A stretch of DNA of 64,000 nucleotides, from NCBI GenBank assembly GCA_003021785.1, contig PXQU01000016.1, forward strand, positions 1 to 64,000. The letters are read 5' to 3'. A model generated the notes under the pieces. That model was not told the origin of the DNA. It saw nothing but the letters and a program-made list of their open reading frames with translations, and did not search any database. The DNA comes from Halobacteriales archaeon QH_7_65_31. GTDB lineage: Archaea; Halobacteriota; Halobacteria; Halobacteriales; Haloarculaceae. The first letter of the stretch is position 1, and each line of letters begins with the position of its first letter. This document shows, one piece after another, positions 52,705 to 62,239 of the stretch. The translations under genes were made by a program, and so were the position numbers.

Positions 52705-54831
52705 ATGAACTGGGTCGATACGATCTCCGAGTGGCAGACGCACAGCGTCGCCGACGGCTACGCTGGTCTCCACGAGCTCGCCGACGCGGACTTCTCCGGC
52801 GGCGTCGCGGCGAGCGACGCGTGGCTCCTCTTCGTCAACGGCACGCCCGTCTCCGTCACCGACCACGCCGACGGCGACCCGAAATCGGGCGAGATCGAGG
52901 CGTTCGACGCGTCGTTCACGGCACACGAAGCGCCACACCCCTCGCTCCCGCTTCTGGCAGCGATGCAGTTCGGCGAGCGCGAGACGCGGGCGAAGTACTA
53001 CACCGAAGACACCCCGCTCGACGAGGTGGAGTCGACGCTCGAAGACGGCGGGTTCACCGGCTACATCGAGCTCTCCGAGAACGTCCTCTCTGGCGACTAC
53101 TACACCATCTATCAGGGCGGTCGGTCGATGCACGTCGCCTTCGTCGGTAGCAGCAGCTCCGTCGTGACCGACGACGAGGCCCGCGACGACGCCCACGACG
53201 AGGTGGGTCTCTACGAGGTCGTCGCTGCGCCGATCGATGTCGTCGAGATTCCAGACGCTCCGGAGCCGACGCCCGAGCCGGCAGCGGGACCGCCATCGAC
53301 CGAGAGCGAGCCGGAGTCCGAACAGACGGCTACCCCAGCCGACGGCGAGCCGGATTCCTCCGACAGCGTCGAATCCGCGACCGAGCCGGTCGATCCGACG
53401 CCCGACACGGGCGGGCCGGCCACGACCGACGAATCGACGGATTCGGTATCGGACGCGGAAGCGCCGGGGACAGGGGACCCGACGGACTCCGAGCCGGACG
53501 AGCCGCCCTCGACGGATCGAACGCCGGGGCCGGAGCGACCGTCACAGCCCGTCGACCGAGAGCCAGCGACCGACGCACAGAGCGGGGAGCAGACGACCGA
53601 CAGCGACTCCCGTGTCACCGACTCCGAGCCGGGATCGGACAGTGAGGCGACCGGCGACGACCCCACGCGGTCGAGTACCGACGCGAGCGGCACGAGCGCA
53701 TCCTCGTCGGCCGCGACCGCCTCGGCGACGGAGCAGCTGGCCGCGCGGTCGATCCCGTCGGTCGATCCCGAGCGGACGGCGAGCGGTCGGTCGACCGGAC
53801 GCGACCAGCAACCGGAGCAGTCGTCCCGATCGCGACAGCCGCCTCAGAACTCGACTCGCTCACAGGCCGGCTCGGAAACGGTCGCGGCGGTTCGCGAGGA
53901 GCTGGAGACGGCGCGCGAGCAGCTGCGAACGGCGAAGCAAGCCCGCGACGACGCGCGCACAGAGCTGGAGACGACACGCGAGGAGCTACAGCGAGCGGAG
54001 ACGGCACGCGAGGAGCTGGCCGCCGAACGCGACGAGCTCCGGGCCGAGGTGGAGTCGCTGCGGGCGCGCGTCGACGAGCTGGAATCACAGCTCGGTACTG
54101 CGGCGACGGACGGCCCGTCGCTGTCACCTCCCGAGGCGTTCGACGAGACCAACCTCTTCGTCCGCTACGAGTCGAAGGGGAAGACCACCGTCGGGTCGGC
54201 ACACGGCGGCGAGGGCACGGCGGCAGAGCTCGCACAGAACCTCCGGCTGGTGTACCACACGCAGTTCGAGACGGACGGGGCGACCGTCGACGGCGAGCCG
54301 TTCGAGGAGTGGCTCTACGCCACCCAGCAGTACCGGTTCGTCGAGTGGCTCGTCGGCCAGCTGGTGTTCGAGATCCGCGAGACGGAGACGACGAGCGAGC
54401 TGTCCGGGCTGTACGACGCGCTCCCGGCCGTCGACAGAGTCGAGCTCAGCGGGGAGATCACCGTGAACGACGGGGCTGAGACGGTCGATATCGACTTCGA
54501 TGTCGTCTGTCGCGACCAGATGGGCGAGCCGCTGTTCGTCGCCGATCTCGACACCTCAAGACAGCCCGTCTCCGCCGGGCAGATGGCGTCGCTGGTTCAG
54601 GACTCGGAGCTGGTCTGTGAGACGGCGTCGGCGTTCGCGGGGGCCTTTTTCGTCTCGGCGGCCTTCTTCGAGCCGGGCGCGCTCGAAACAGCGAGTGATG
54701 CAACGAGCGGCAGTCTACTCAGCCGCGACTCGCGGCTGAGCTACGTGAAACAGTCGCGAAAACGCGGCTACCACCTCGCGCTGATCGAGTCGCGCGACGA
54801 CGGGTTCCACCTCTCGGTTCCGGATATCTAA
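52705..54831 (+). CDS. Large DUF7527-like protein with disordered linker and coiled coil
   Basis: 708 residues from MNWVDTISEWQTHSVADGYA. N-terminal domain (1-180) with GGVAASDAWLLFVNGTPVSV; a 220-residue acidic Ser/Thr/Pro linker; a coiled coil near 390-480 (EELETAREQLRTAKQARDDA); then a C-terminal domain with LFVRYESKGKTTVGSAHGGE and FEEWLYATQQYRFVEWLVGQ. I recall the family as DUF7527, function unknown. The stop overlaps the convergent HTH gene by four bases. Confidence 0.8.
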   Translation: MNWVDTISEWQTHSVADGYAGLHELADADFSGGVAASDAWLLFVNGTPVSVTDHADGDPKSGEIEAFDASFTAHEAPHPSLPLLAAMQFGERETRAKYYTEDTPLDEVESTLEDGGFTGYIELSENVLSGDYYTIYQGGRSMHVAFVGSSSSVVTDDEARDDAHDEVGLYEVVAAPIDVVEIPDAPEPTPEPAAGPPSTESEPESEQTATPADGEPDSSDSVESATEPVDPTPDTGGPATTDESTDSVSDAEAPGTGDPTDSEPDEPPSTDRTPGPERPSQPVDREPATDAQSGEQTTDSDSRVTDSEPGSDSEATGDDPTRSSTDASGTSASSSAATASATEQLAARSIPSVDPERTASGRSTGRDQQPEQSSRSRQPPQNSTRSQAGSETVAAVREELETAREQLRTAKQARDDARTELETTREELQRAETAREELAAERDELRAEVESLRARVDELESQLGTAATDGPSLSPPEAFDETNLFVRYESKGKTTVGSAHGGEGTAAELAQNLRLVYHTQFETDGATVDGEPFEEWLYATQQYRFVEWLVGQLVFEIRETETTSELSGLYDALPAVDRVELSGEITVNDGAETVDIDFDVVCRDQMGEPLFVADLDTSRQPVSAGQMASLVQDSELVCETASAFAGAFFVSAAFFEPGALETASDATSGSLLSRDSRLSYVKQSRKRGYHLALIESRDDGFHLSVPDI

Positions 54832-55133
54832 GACTCGATCTCCGGCGTGTCGTCGATCTTCATCGATTCGAGCTTCTCGACGATCTCGTCGACCTTCCCG
54901 TCGAGATCACCGACGAAGTCGTAAGTCGTCTCGGTCGTGATCGCGCCCTGACTCGACGGCTCGATGAGGTCTTCCTCCTCCAGCACGCGCAGCGAGTAGC
55001 GGACCTTGTGATGCGGGTAGCCGGTCTCGTTCGACATCTTGACGATGCCGATCGGCTCGTTCTCGATGACCATCTTGAGCACCTGCAAGTGACGTTCTAA
55101 CATATCGACTTCCTTTTCGAGTCGGTCTATCAT
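54828..55133 (-). CDS. Winged-helix regulator with N-terminal helix
   Basis: 101 residues. MIDRLEKEVDMLERHLQVLK is a dimerising helix, IVKMSNETGYPHHKVRYSLR the DNA-binding helix-turn-helix, and VLEEEDLIEPSSQGAITTET the wing. The last 25 residues are helical and acidic. GTTTAAAAGC about 25-35 bases upstream is the TATA box. Divergent from purA. Confidence 0.82.
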   Translation of the reverse strand: MIDRLEKEVDMLERHLQVLKMVIENEPIGIVKMSNETGYPHHKVRYSLRVLEEEDLIEPSSQGAITTETTYDFVGDLDGKVDEIVEKLESMKIDDTPEIES

Positions 55134-55299
55134 GGCACTTGTTAACTTGTGTTTGTAGCTTTTAAACGTTCCCCTACCGCTCGGCTCCGATTCGATATAC
55201 ACAGTTCGTCTGGTGTCGTTATATTCCTTGTGACTGCGTGGCAGTTGCCAAGCCGAGTACCGAAACCCGTATGTTCGGCGATTCGGAGTTGTGACCGTA

Positions 55300-56670
55300 A
55301 TGACTGTCACAATCGTCGGCGCTCAGCTCGGCGACGAGGGAAAGGGCGGCATCGTGGACGTGTACGGCGATGCGGCCGACATCGTCGTCCGGTATCAGGG
55401 CGGTGACAACGCCGGTCACACGGTCGTCCACGAGGGAGACGAGTACAAGCTCTCGCTCGTCCCGTCGGGTGCGGTTCGCGGCAAGATCGGCGTCCTCGGC
55501 AACGGCTGTGTCGTCAACCCGGAGACGCTGTTCGATGAGCTGTCGGCGCTGCGCGAGCGCGGGCTCGATCCCGACGTTCGCGTCGCCCGCCGCGCACACG
55601 TCATCATGCCGTACCACCGCGTCCTCGACGGCATCGAGGAGGAGATGAAACGCGAGAGCGACGACGAGATCGGGACGACCGGGCGCGGGATCGGACCGAC
55701 CTACGAGGACAAGGCCGGTCGCCGCGGCATCCGCGTCGGCGACCTGCTCACGCCGGACGTGCTCCGCGATCGGCTCGAACGCGTCGTCCCGGAGAAACGC
55801 GCCGTCGTCGAGGACGTGTTCGGCGTCGATGTCGAGACGCTCGACGACCCGGACGCGCTGGACACAGACGCGATGTACGAGCACGCCCGCGCATACGGGG
55901 AGCGGCTGGCCGGCCAGACGGTCAACGCCGGCCAGTTCATCGCCGACGCCCGCGATGATGGCAAACAGGTGATGTTCGAGGGCGCACAGGGGACGATCAT
56001 CGACATCGACCACGGCAACTACCCGTACGTCACGTCCTCGAACCCGACGGCGGGCGGTGCGGCCGTCGGCTCCGGCGTCAGCCCCGGCGTCGTCGGCGAG
56101 GGGACGACCCTCGGTATCGTGAAGGGGTATCTGACCCGCGTCGGCTCCGGCCCGATGCCGACCGAACTCGGGGGCGTCGAGGGCGACACGCCCGGCTACG
56201 ACGAACAGGGCAGCGGCGAGAACGAGGAGCTGGCCACCTACATCCGCGAGGAGGGCGGCGAGTACGGGACCGTCACCGGTCGACCGCGCCGCGTCGGCTG
56301 GCTCGACATGCCGATGTTGCGCCACTCCGCGCGCGTCAACGGCTTCACCGGGCTCGCGATCAACCACGTCGACGTGCTCGCCGGACTCGACGAGGTACGG
56401 GTCGGCCACAGCTACACGCTCGACGGTGACGAGCGGCTGACGATGCCCGCCACCACCGAGCAGTGGGGTCGGTGTGAGGCGAACGTCCGGAGCTTCGACG
56501 GGTGGGCGCCGTTCGACTCCGCCGCCGTCGCGCGCGAGGGGTACGAGGCGATTCCGGCGAACGCCCGCGCGTATCTCGACTACGTGAGCGGCGAGCTGGA
56601 GACGCCGGTGTACTGTGTCGGCGTCGGTCCCGGGCGCGAGGAGACCGTCGTCACCGAAGCTGTCTGGTAA
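55300..56670 (+). CDS. purA: Adenylosuccinate synthase
   Basis: 456 residues from ATG 55300. GAQLGDEGKGGIVD (P-loop with catalytic Asp), GGDNAGHTVV, TTGRGIGPTYEDKAGRRGIR, and FEGAQGTIIDIDHGNYPYVT are family motifs. Joins IMP and aspartate with GTP in AMP synthesis. GTG 55291 is the alternative start. An N-terminal MTVTIVGAQ fits the first strand best. Confidence 0.96.
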   Translation: MTVTIVGAQLGDEGKGGIVDVYGDAADIVVRYQGGDNAGHTVVHEGDEYKLSLVPSGAVRGKIGVLGNGCVVNPETLFDELSALRERGLDPDVRVARRAHVIMPYHRVLDGIEEEMKRESDDEIGTTGRGIGPTYEDKAGRRGIRVGDLLTPDVLRDRLERVVPEKRAVVEDVFGVDVETLDDPDALDTDAMYEHARAYGERLAGQTVNAGQFIADARDDGKQVMFEGAQGTIIDIDHGNYPYVTSSNPTAGGAAVGSGVSPGVVGEGTTLGIVKGYLTRVGSGPMPTELGGVEGDTPGYDEQGSGENEELATYIREEGGEYGTVTGRPRRVGWLDMPMLRHSARVNGFTGLAINHVDVLAGLDEVRVGHSYTLDGDERLTMPATTEQWGRCEANVRSFDGWAPFDSAAVAREGYEAIPANARAYLDYVSGELETPVYCVGVGPGREETVVTEAVW

Positions 56671-56709
56671 CCCGGCACGCTTTTTATGCCGACACCACTC
56701 CGTCCGTGT

Positions 56710-56895
56710 ATGCAAGAGTCCCTGCTGGATATCATCTGCTGTCCGCTCGATAAGTCGGAGCTGGAGCTGGAGTCGATCCGACGCGACGACGACGAGGTGC
56801 TCGACGGTCGGCTCGTCTGTACGGAGTGCTCCGAGGAGTACCCCATCGAGGACGGCATTCCCAATCTGCTGCCGCCGGATATGCGCGAGACCTGA
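56710..56895 (+). CDS. Trm112-family protein
   Basis: 61 residues. Zinc cysteines C10, C11, C37 and C40 (DIICCPLDK; LVCTECSEEYP), then PIEDGIPNLLPP. Archaeal Trm112 activates several methyltransferases of tRNA, rRNA and release factor. CTTTTTATG about 25 bases upstream is its promoter. Confidence 0.9.
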   Translation: MQESLLDIICCPLDKSELELESIRRDDDEVLDGRLVCTECSEEYPIEDGIPNLLPPDMRET

Positions 56896-56936
56896 GTGGC
56901 GAGACACTTTTGTGACGCGGGTGTCACTCCGCGACC

Positions 56937-57479
56937 GTGACCGACCGACTCGTCGTACAGCTCAACCGAACGGGCATCCATTCCGTCGACGTGCCCGAGA
57001 CGTTCGAGACGGAGGGTTCCTTCGTCGTCGTTCTCCAGAACCACGGGGAGGCGACCCACGCCCATCTCCATCTCGGCGAGCAGCTCTCGGAGATCGGTCG
57101 ACTCGACGCGACGAACCACTATCTCGACGGGAACACCGCACGACGGGTGAGCGTCGATATCGACGCCGAGCCGGAGACCAGACGCCGCGGGCGGCTCAAG
57201 ATCGTCGCTGGCCACGGCGCGCGGACCCGATACGTCTCCGTCGTCATCGATACGACCGGTAGCACGGTGCGCGTCGATCCGGCGCTCTCGACGCCGTCGA
57301 CGGAGCCGTCCACGGCCGTCGAGTCGCTCGATCCGCTCGCCGTCGGGGCCGTGGCGTCCGGCGCGTCGTGTCTCCTGCTCGCCGTCGCGGCGGTTCTCGC
57401 CGCCGCGGCGAACACCGTCTTCGCCGTGTTCGCCGTCCTCGCCGGCCTGCTCGCGGCGGGACTGTTCGCTATTCGCTAG
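56937..57479 (+). CDS. DUF7524-like membrane protein
   Basis: 180 residues from GTG. The first 120 residues form a beta-rich domain (FVVVLQNHGEATHAHLHLGE); the end holds two hydrophobic segments (AVASGASCLLLAVAAVLAAA; VFAVFAVLAGLLAAGLFA). Haloarchaeal family of unknown role. Overlaps the convergent DR2241 gene by eleven bases. Confidence 0.7.
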   Translation: MTDRLVVQLNRTGIHSVDVPETFETEGSFVVVLQNHGEATHAHLHLGEQLSEIGRLDATNHYLDGNTARRVSVDIDAEPETRRRGRLKIVAGHGARTRYVSVVIDTTGSTVRVDPALSTPSTEPSTAVESLDPLAVGAVASGASCLLLAVAAVLAAAANTVFAVFAVLAGLLAAGLFAIR

Positions 57480-58551
57480 TCTCGGTCGGCGTGCCGCTCA
57501 GATTGTCGTCCTCGTCGAACCGCTTCGCCCGGAGATACCGCGCGCGGTAGCGATTCGCGGGATCAGCGGTGTCGGCCTCACGGATCTCCGCTGCTCGACC
57601 GTCGGCCACGGCGTCGATGATCTCCTCGACCTGCTCCTTCTCGCTGGGTGTGAGGGTGAACTCGTAGCGCTGTTCCTGTTCGCCTTCCAGTCGCGTCCAC
57701 TTGCGCGCGGCCGCGATGACGAGCGAACACGGCTCGCGACACGGGAACGCACCGTCACCGCCCGGTACGTCGAGCTCGGTCTCGTCGTCGTACTCCCACT
57801 CGCGGCGCTTGACACACTGCGAGTCGGCACAACACGCCTCCGCGACCCAGTTGACGTGCTCGTAGCTATCGCCGCGGTTCCACGTCTGGACGACGCCGTA
57901 GATCCCGCTCTGGCGGCCAATCGTCGCCTCCCAGTGGTCGACGTCCAGCTCTCCCTGCCGTTCGAGATACCAGTTCGCGACCGTCGCCGGATAGACGTAC
58001 TCGACGGTCTCGACGCACGCTCGCCCCGTCAGGTCGGGAAACACCCAGCCGTGCGGAAGCGACGGCGCGGTCTTCAGCGGTCGGTAGCGGCCGTCGTCGT
58101 CCTCGGTGACGAGCGAGCGAGCGTCGAGCGGCTCGTCGTGGCGGTCGAGATCCGTACGCCCCGCGTCGTCCGTGTGTCGGATCTCGTAACGCCGCTTGCC
58201 ATCGACAAGACGCACCTCGATACGAAGCTCGCCCCACGACCGCGCCGTCCCTGCGCGGAGCGACTCGTAGCGGTCGGGGATAGCCGTCTCATCGGCGGCT
58301 TCGAGCCAGCGCAGAAATGCCTCGTCAGCGTCGGCGCGGTCCTCGTTCCAGTAGGCCCAGTTCTGTACGTAGCGCTCGTGATCGGCGGCGAGCGTCTCGA
58401 ACTCGCTTTCGGTCAGCGTCTCTCTTTCGACACCCGCCTCCGGGATTGCGAGCCGGTAGCTGTCCTCGTCGTACTCGGCGTGAAGTCCGTCGCACGCGAC
58501 CGGCTCCTCGCGAACGGCACTGGAGAGCCGGGCGACTGCTGGCGTGGTCAT
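57469..58551 (-). CDS. DR2241-like Fe-S protein (CbiX-associated)
   Basis: 360 residues. C240, C241, C246 (ACCADSQC) and C271, C275 (CREPC) make a probable 4Fe-4S site. Found next to cbiX in haloarchaea, as here, 35 bases downstream of it, and probably helps chelate insertion or stabilise the chelatase. The N-terminal half is acidic with no known domain. Confidence 0.8.
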   Translation of the reverse strand: MTTPAVARLSSAVREEPVACDGLHAEYDEDSYRLAIPEAGVERETLTESEFETLAADHERYVQNWAYWNEDRADADEAFLRWLEAADETAIPDRYESLRAGTARSWGELRIEVRLVDGKRRYEIRHTDDAGRTDLDRHDEPLDARSLVTEDDDGRYRPLKTAPSLPHGWVFPDLTGRACVETVEYVYPATVANWYLERQGELDVDHWEATIGRQSGIYGVVQTWNRGDSYEHVNWVAEACCADSQCVKRREWEYDDETELDVPGGDGAFPCREPCSLVIAAARKWTRLEGEQEQRYEFTLTPSEKEQVEEIIDAVADGRAAEIREADTADPANRYRARYLRAKRFDEDDNLSGTPTETSE

Positions 58552-58586
58552 AGCTCCCGTTGTACCGGCGCGGGCAAGAAACCTGC

Positions 58587-59453
58587 CTAATCCGCTCCCG
58601 CGCGGGTGTCACGGCGCACCTGCTCGACCGCGCTCCCCACGTCAGCGCCGGCGTCCCGCGCTCGTTCGAGCAGCACGTCCGCCATCAGCGGCTCCGTCCC
58701 GACCGCGCCGGCGTACCAGATCCGCGTGCTGTCCACCTCGGCCGGCGTCTCCCAGCCGGTTCGGTAGTCGTCGGTCAGTCCCATATCCTCGGGAATGTCC
58801 TCCTGCGTGTGGTAGCCGTCGGCGACGAACAGCGGCACGACGACCACGTCGTCGGTCTCGAAGTGGTCGCTCACGTCGTCCACCTCCGGCTCCTCGTCCA
58901 TGTAGAGATCGCGGACCTCGTCGAACCGACCCGAGTCGCGGATGCGGTCGGCGTGATACCGGATCGCCTTCGCGGAGTTCTCGTTACGTTCGGTCCCGTG
59001 GCCGACGACCGCCAGCCCGAACCCGTCGCCCACGTCGCCGTTATCGGTGACCGACTCCGCGCGTCGGACGATCACGTCGGTCATGGCGTCGTGCGTGCCG
59101 GCCGGCCCGCAGTAGTGGATCGTCTTGTCCACGTCGCTCGCTTCGAGCGTCGTCGAGGAGGCGCTGGTCCCGTCGGAGTCCCACTGCTCGACGTCGAACG
59201 ACTCCAGTCGGAGCTCGCGAGGGATCACCTGCTCGGTGAAATACCCCTCCGAGATGAACAGCGGCACGACGTACACCGTCTCGGACTCGAGCGTGCGGAG
59301 CACCTCGCGAAACGACGGCTCCTCCTTCCAGAAGGCGGTCGCGACCTCATCGAAGACGCCGGTCTCGCGAACCGTGTCGGCGTGTCGATACGTCGGGGTC
59401 GACGAGTCGGGGTTCAGATGCGACCCGTGCGCGACGACGACGAGAGCCTGCAT
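58587..59453 (-). CDS. cbiX: Sirohydrochlorin cobaltochelatase CbiX, two-domain
   Basis: 288 residues holding two related halves: VVVAHGSHLNPDS with FISEGYFTEQVIPREL, and AVVGHGTERNENS with FVADGYHTQEDIPED. The His of each HG pair is the metal-side residue. It inserts cobalt into sirohydrochlorin on the way to cobalamin. Start MQALVVVAHG; reading upstream overlaps the next gene. Confidence 0.92.
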   Translation of the reverse strand: MQALVVVAHGSHLNPDSSTPTYRHADTVRETGVFDEVATAFWKEEPSFREVLRTLESETVYVVPLFISEGYFTEQVIPRELRLESFDVEQWDSDGTSASSTTLEASDVDKTIHYCGPAGTHDAMTDVIVRRAESVTDNGDVGDGFGLAVVGHGTERNENSAKAIRYHADRIRDSGRFDEVRDLYMDEEPEVDDVSDHFETDDVVVVPLFVADGYHTQEDIPEDMGLTDDYRTGWETPAEVDSTRIWYAGAVGTEPLMADVLLERARDAGADVGSAVEQVRRDTRAGAD

Positions 59454-59534
59454 ACACACGGTACGGACGCCGAGGATTTCAGTATGTTGTCCCGCGGACG
59501 GGCCTGTTTTATCCCCGTGTGCAGATACGCGGGT

Positions 59535-60008
59535 ATGAACATCGCAAGCGAAACGCGTGCAGCGGTCAGACGCGAGCCGTTCGTCTACGACGCGCTGGCC
59601 GCCGGTATCCTCAACTACACCGCCGCCGCCCGCTATCTCGACGTCGGTCAGGAGGAGGAAGCGGTCGCCGCCGCCCTCCGCCGGTACGCCGAGGAGATCT
59701 CTCACCCAGACGGTCCCACATCATCCCCTCGCGTCGATATGCAGCGCGGGCTGGGGCCGGTCGATGCGGCCGACGCCTTGCTCACCGTCGGTGATGTCGC
59801 CTTCGGTCCCGCCGACGGGTCGCTCACTGCGATCCTCGTCTCCGGTGACGTGCCGGTGACGGCGCTCGGTTCCGTGCTCGCCCGGCTCGACGTCGAGGGG
59901 ATCGCGGTCGAAGCCGCCGGCGGGAGCCGCGGCCATCTCGTCTGTCTCGTCGAAGCCGGTGACGGCGCAGACGCGCTGCGAGCCGTCGAGGAGACGCTGG
60001 GTAGCTGA
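59535..60008 (+). CDS. DUF7523-like protein
   Basis: 157 residues, MNIASETRAAVRREPFVYDA. N-terminal helical part (LAAGILNYTAAARYLDVGQE) reads like a helix-turn-helix; the C-terminal half is alternating beta/alpha (LTAILVSGDVPVTALGSVLA), like an ACT domain. A small-molecule-binding regulator is plausible. TTTTATCC about 25 bases upstream. Confidence 0.7.
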   Translation: MNIASETRAAVRREPFVYDALAAGILNYTAAARYLDVGQEEEAVAAALRRYAEEISHPDGPTSSPRVDMQRGLGPVDAADALLTVGDVAFGPADGSLTAILVSGDVPVTALGSVLARLDVEGIAVEAAGGSRGHLVCLVEAGDGADALRAVEETLGS

Positions 60009-60052
60009 CGCGAAGCGACGCACTCAAACCGCTACCTCCGGTAGCCGGCGGT

Positions 60053-61534
60053 ATGACGCTGCGCGTGTTGAACACGCTCTCCGGTGAGTTGGAACTGTTC
60101 GAGCCAGCTGACCCCGAGCGGGTCCTCCTCTACTACTGCGGGCTGACGGTCTCGGACTTCGCTCACCTCGGACACGCGCGAACGTGGGTGCACGTCGACG
60201 TCATCCACCGGTGGCTCGAACAGTCCGGCTACGATGTGCGCCACGTCGAGAACATCACCGACGTGAACGAGAAGATCGTCGCCAGAGTCGGCGAGGACGA
60301 TCTCGGCGACAGCGAACGCGCCGTCGCGACCGGCTTCACCGAGCAGCTGCTCTCGGATATGCGCGCGCTCAACCTCAAGCGCGCCGAGGTGTACCCCCGC
60401 GTCACCGAGCATATCCCCGAGATTATCGATCTCGTCGAGACGCTCATCGAGACGGACCACGCGTACGAGGTGAACGGTTCGGTCTACTTCGACGTCCACA
60501 GCTTCGATGAGTACGGGAAGCTCTCGAACCAGCGGCTCGACGCGGTCGAGCCACAAGAGGACGGCGACCGGAGCGAGAAGCGCGATCCAGCCGATTTCGC
60601 ACTCTGGAAGGCGGGCGGCGTCGATGCAGACGCCGTCACCGACCACCGCCGCGCCGACCGCGAGTATGCCGTCGAGACCCCCAGCGGTGAGACGTGGGAC
60701 TCCCCGTGGGGGGAGGGCCGCCCCGGCTGGCACATCGAGTGCTCGGCGATGAGCATGGCACATCTCGACACTGGTATCGACATCCACATGGGCGGCCGCG
60801 ATCTCGTCTTCCCCCACCACGAGAACGAGATCGCACAGAGCGAGGCCGCGACGGGCGAGCGGTTCGCCCGCTACTGGCTTCACGCCGACCTGTTCCAGAT
60901 GGACGACGAGAAGATGTCCTCCTCGCTGGGGAACTTCGTCCCCGTTACCGACGCCGTCCCGCGCTTCGGCGTCAACCCCCTCCGGCTGTTCTTCCTCTCG
61001 GCGTCGTACAACTCGACGCAGACCTACTCCGAGGCGGCGATCCACGAGGCCGAAGAACGCTGGGAGGGACTCCAGAGCGCCTACCGACGGGCGAGCGAGA
61101 CGGCCGACTCGGCGGCCGCCCGCACGACCGTCACCGACGACGCGCTCCGTGCCAGCGTCGCAGACAGCCGGGAGTCGTTCGCCGCCGCGATGGACGAGGA
61201 CTTCAACACGCGGGAGGCGTTGACGGCGCTGTCGGCACTCGCGTCGGCGGTTAACACGCACGTCGACGGCCACGACGCGTACGACTACCGGGGGCTGCGA
61301 CGCACGATCGAGACGTTCGAGACGTTCGGTGCGGACGTGTTGGGGCTCGACTTCACCGGCGACACCGAGGGAACGGCCACCGTGGCGGACGAGCTGATCG
61401 AGCTGGTGCTCGACGTGCGGGCCGACGAGCGAGCGGCCGGCAACTACGACCGCGCGGATCGGCTCCGAGACCGGCTCGACGCACTCGGGATCACGGTTCA
61501 GGACACGGACGACGGGACGAGCTACCGCCGCTGA
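60053..61534 (+). CDS. cysS: Cysteinyl-tRNA synthetase
   Basis: 493 residues. HLGH at 38-41 (HIGH motif), zinc ligands C29, the Cys of HIECSAMSM and FPHHENE, and DEKMSSSLGN as KMSKS loop. Charges tRNA-Cys. A C-terminal anticodon-binding domain is present, so the gene is complete. Confidence 0.97.
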   Translation: MTLRVLNTLSGELELFEPADPERVLLYYCGLTVSDFAHLGHARTWVHVDVIHRWLEQSGYDVRHVENITDVNEKIVARVGEDDLGDSERAVATGFTEQLLSDMRALNLKRAEVYPRVTEHIPEIIDLVETLIETDHAYEVNGSVYFDVHSFDEYGKLSNQRLDAVEPQEDGDRSEKRDPADFALWKAGGVDADAVTDHRRADREYAVETPSGETWDSPWGEGRPGWHIECSAMSMAHLDTGIDIHMGGRDLVFPHHENEIAQSEAATGERFARYWLHADLFQMDDEKMSSSLGNFVPVTDAVPRFGVNPLRLFFLSASYNSTQTYSEAAIHEAEERWEGLQSAYRRASETADSAAARTTVTDDALRASVADSRESFAAAMDEDFNTREALTALSALASAVNTHVDGHDAYDYRGLRRTIETFETFGADVLGLDFTGDTEGTATVADELIELVLDVRADERAAGNYDRADRLRDRLDALGITVQDTDDGTSYRR

Positions 61535-61550
61535 GTCCCACCGCATTTAT

Positions 61551-61567
61551 GTACTCCTCCCGAGTAC
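61551..61567. promoter_or_regulatory. Inverted repeat between TATA and lipoprotein start
   Basis: GTACTC CTCCC GAGTAC: perfect six-base arms with a five-base spacer, just after the TATA-like CATTTATGT and before ATG 61577. Could be an operator or lie in a short leader. Confidence 0.4.
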
Positions 61568-61576
61568 GGTCTCTCG

Positions 61577-62230
61577 ATGAACACCCGACGTATCATAGCC
61601 GTGGTCGCAGTGGCCGCACTCGTCACCCTGAGTGGCTGTGGCTTCATCCTCGGCAGCGACTCGTTGGATTTCCCCGCCGAGCCCGTCGCCGTCGACGATA
61701 GCACACAGAGCGACACCGGCTACGAGCAGACTCGTCGCACGTCGCTCAACGTCGATCGCAGCTTCTCCGCCGCCGGACAGACCCGGAACGTCTCGGTGAC
61801 GAACTACATCGCTGAGTACGGGCGGAGCGCGGACGCGGTGTTCTCCGACCAGCAGGTCGCACGCGTAACCGTGCTCTCCTCGCCGAAGGTCGAGGTGCTC
61901 GGTGAGTCGTTCAACCCGCTCGGTGATCTCAGTGATAGAGAGCTGGCCCAGCGGTTCCAGAAGCAGTACGACTCGCTCGACAACCTCCAGTTCCAGTCCA
62001 ACCGAACGACGACCGTCCACGAGGAGGAACAGACCGTCTCGAAGTTCACCGCACAGGCCGACATGGGGGGCACGTCGGTCGACGTATACGTCCACCTCTC
62101 GAAGTTCGAGGTCGGTGACGACTACGTCGTCGCGGTCGCCATCCACCCACAGCAGATCGACGAGGAGCCCAACGTCGACGAGATGTTCGCCGGTATCGTC
62201 CACCCGGCAGAGGAGCCGGCAGACTCATAA
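61577..62230 (+). CDS. Lipoprotein, DUF6517-like
   Basis: 217 residues. Signal RRIIAVVAVAALVTLSGC with lipobox Cys21. The mature protein has long beta segments (SVTNYIAEYGRSADAVFSDQ; SVDVYVHLSKFEVGDDYVVA). Resembles a haloarchaeal lipoprotein family recalled as DUF6517. Function unknown. Confidence 0.78.
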   Translation: MNTRRIIAVVAVAALVTLSGCGFILGSDSLDFPAEPVAVDDSTQSDTGYEQTRRTSLNVDRSFSAAGQTRNVSVTNYIAEYGRSADAVFSDQQVARVTVLSSPKVEVLGESFNPLGDLSDRELAQRFQKQYDSLDNLQFQSNRTTTVHEEEQTVSKFTAQADMGGTSVDVYVHLSKFEVGDDYVVAVAIHPQQIDEEPNVDEMFAGIVHPAEEPADS

Positions 62231-62239
62231 TCCGTCTTC

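Noticed and set aside
58560-59534. Upstream extension of the DUF7523-like gene
   Set aside because: Runs antisense through cbiX; the ATG at 59535 has its own promoter box.
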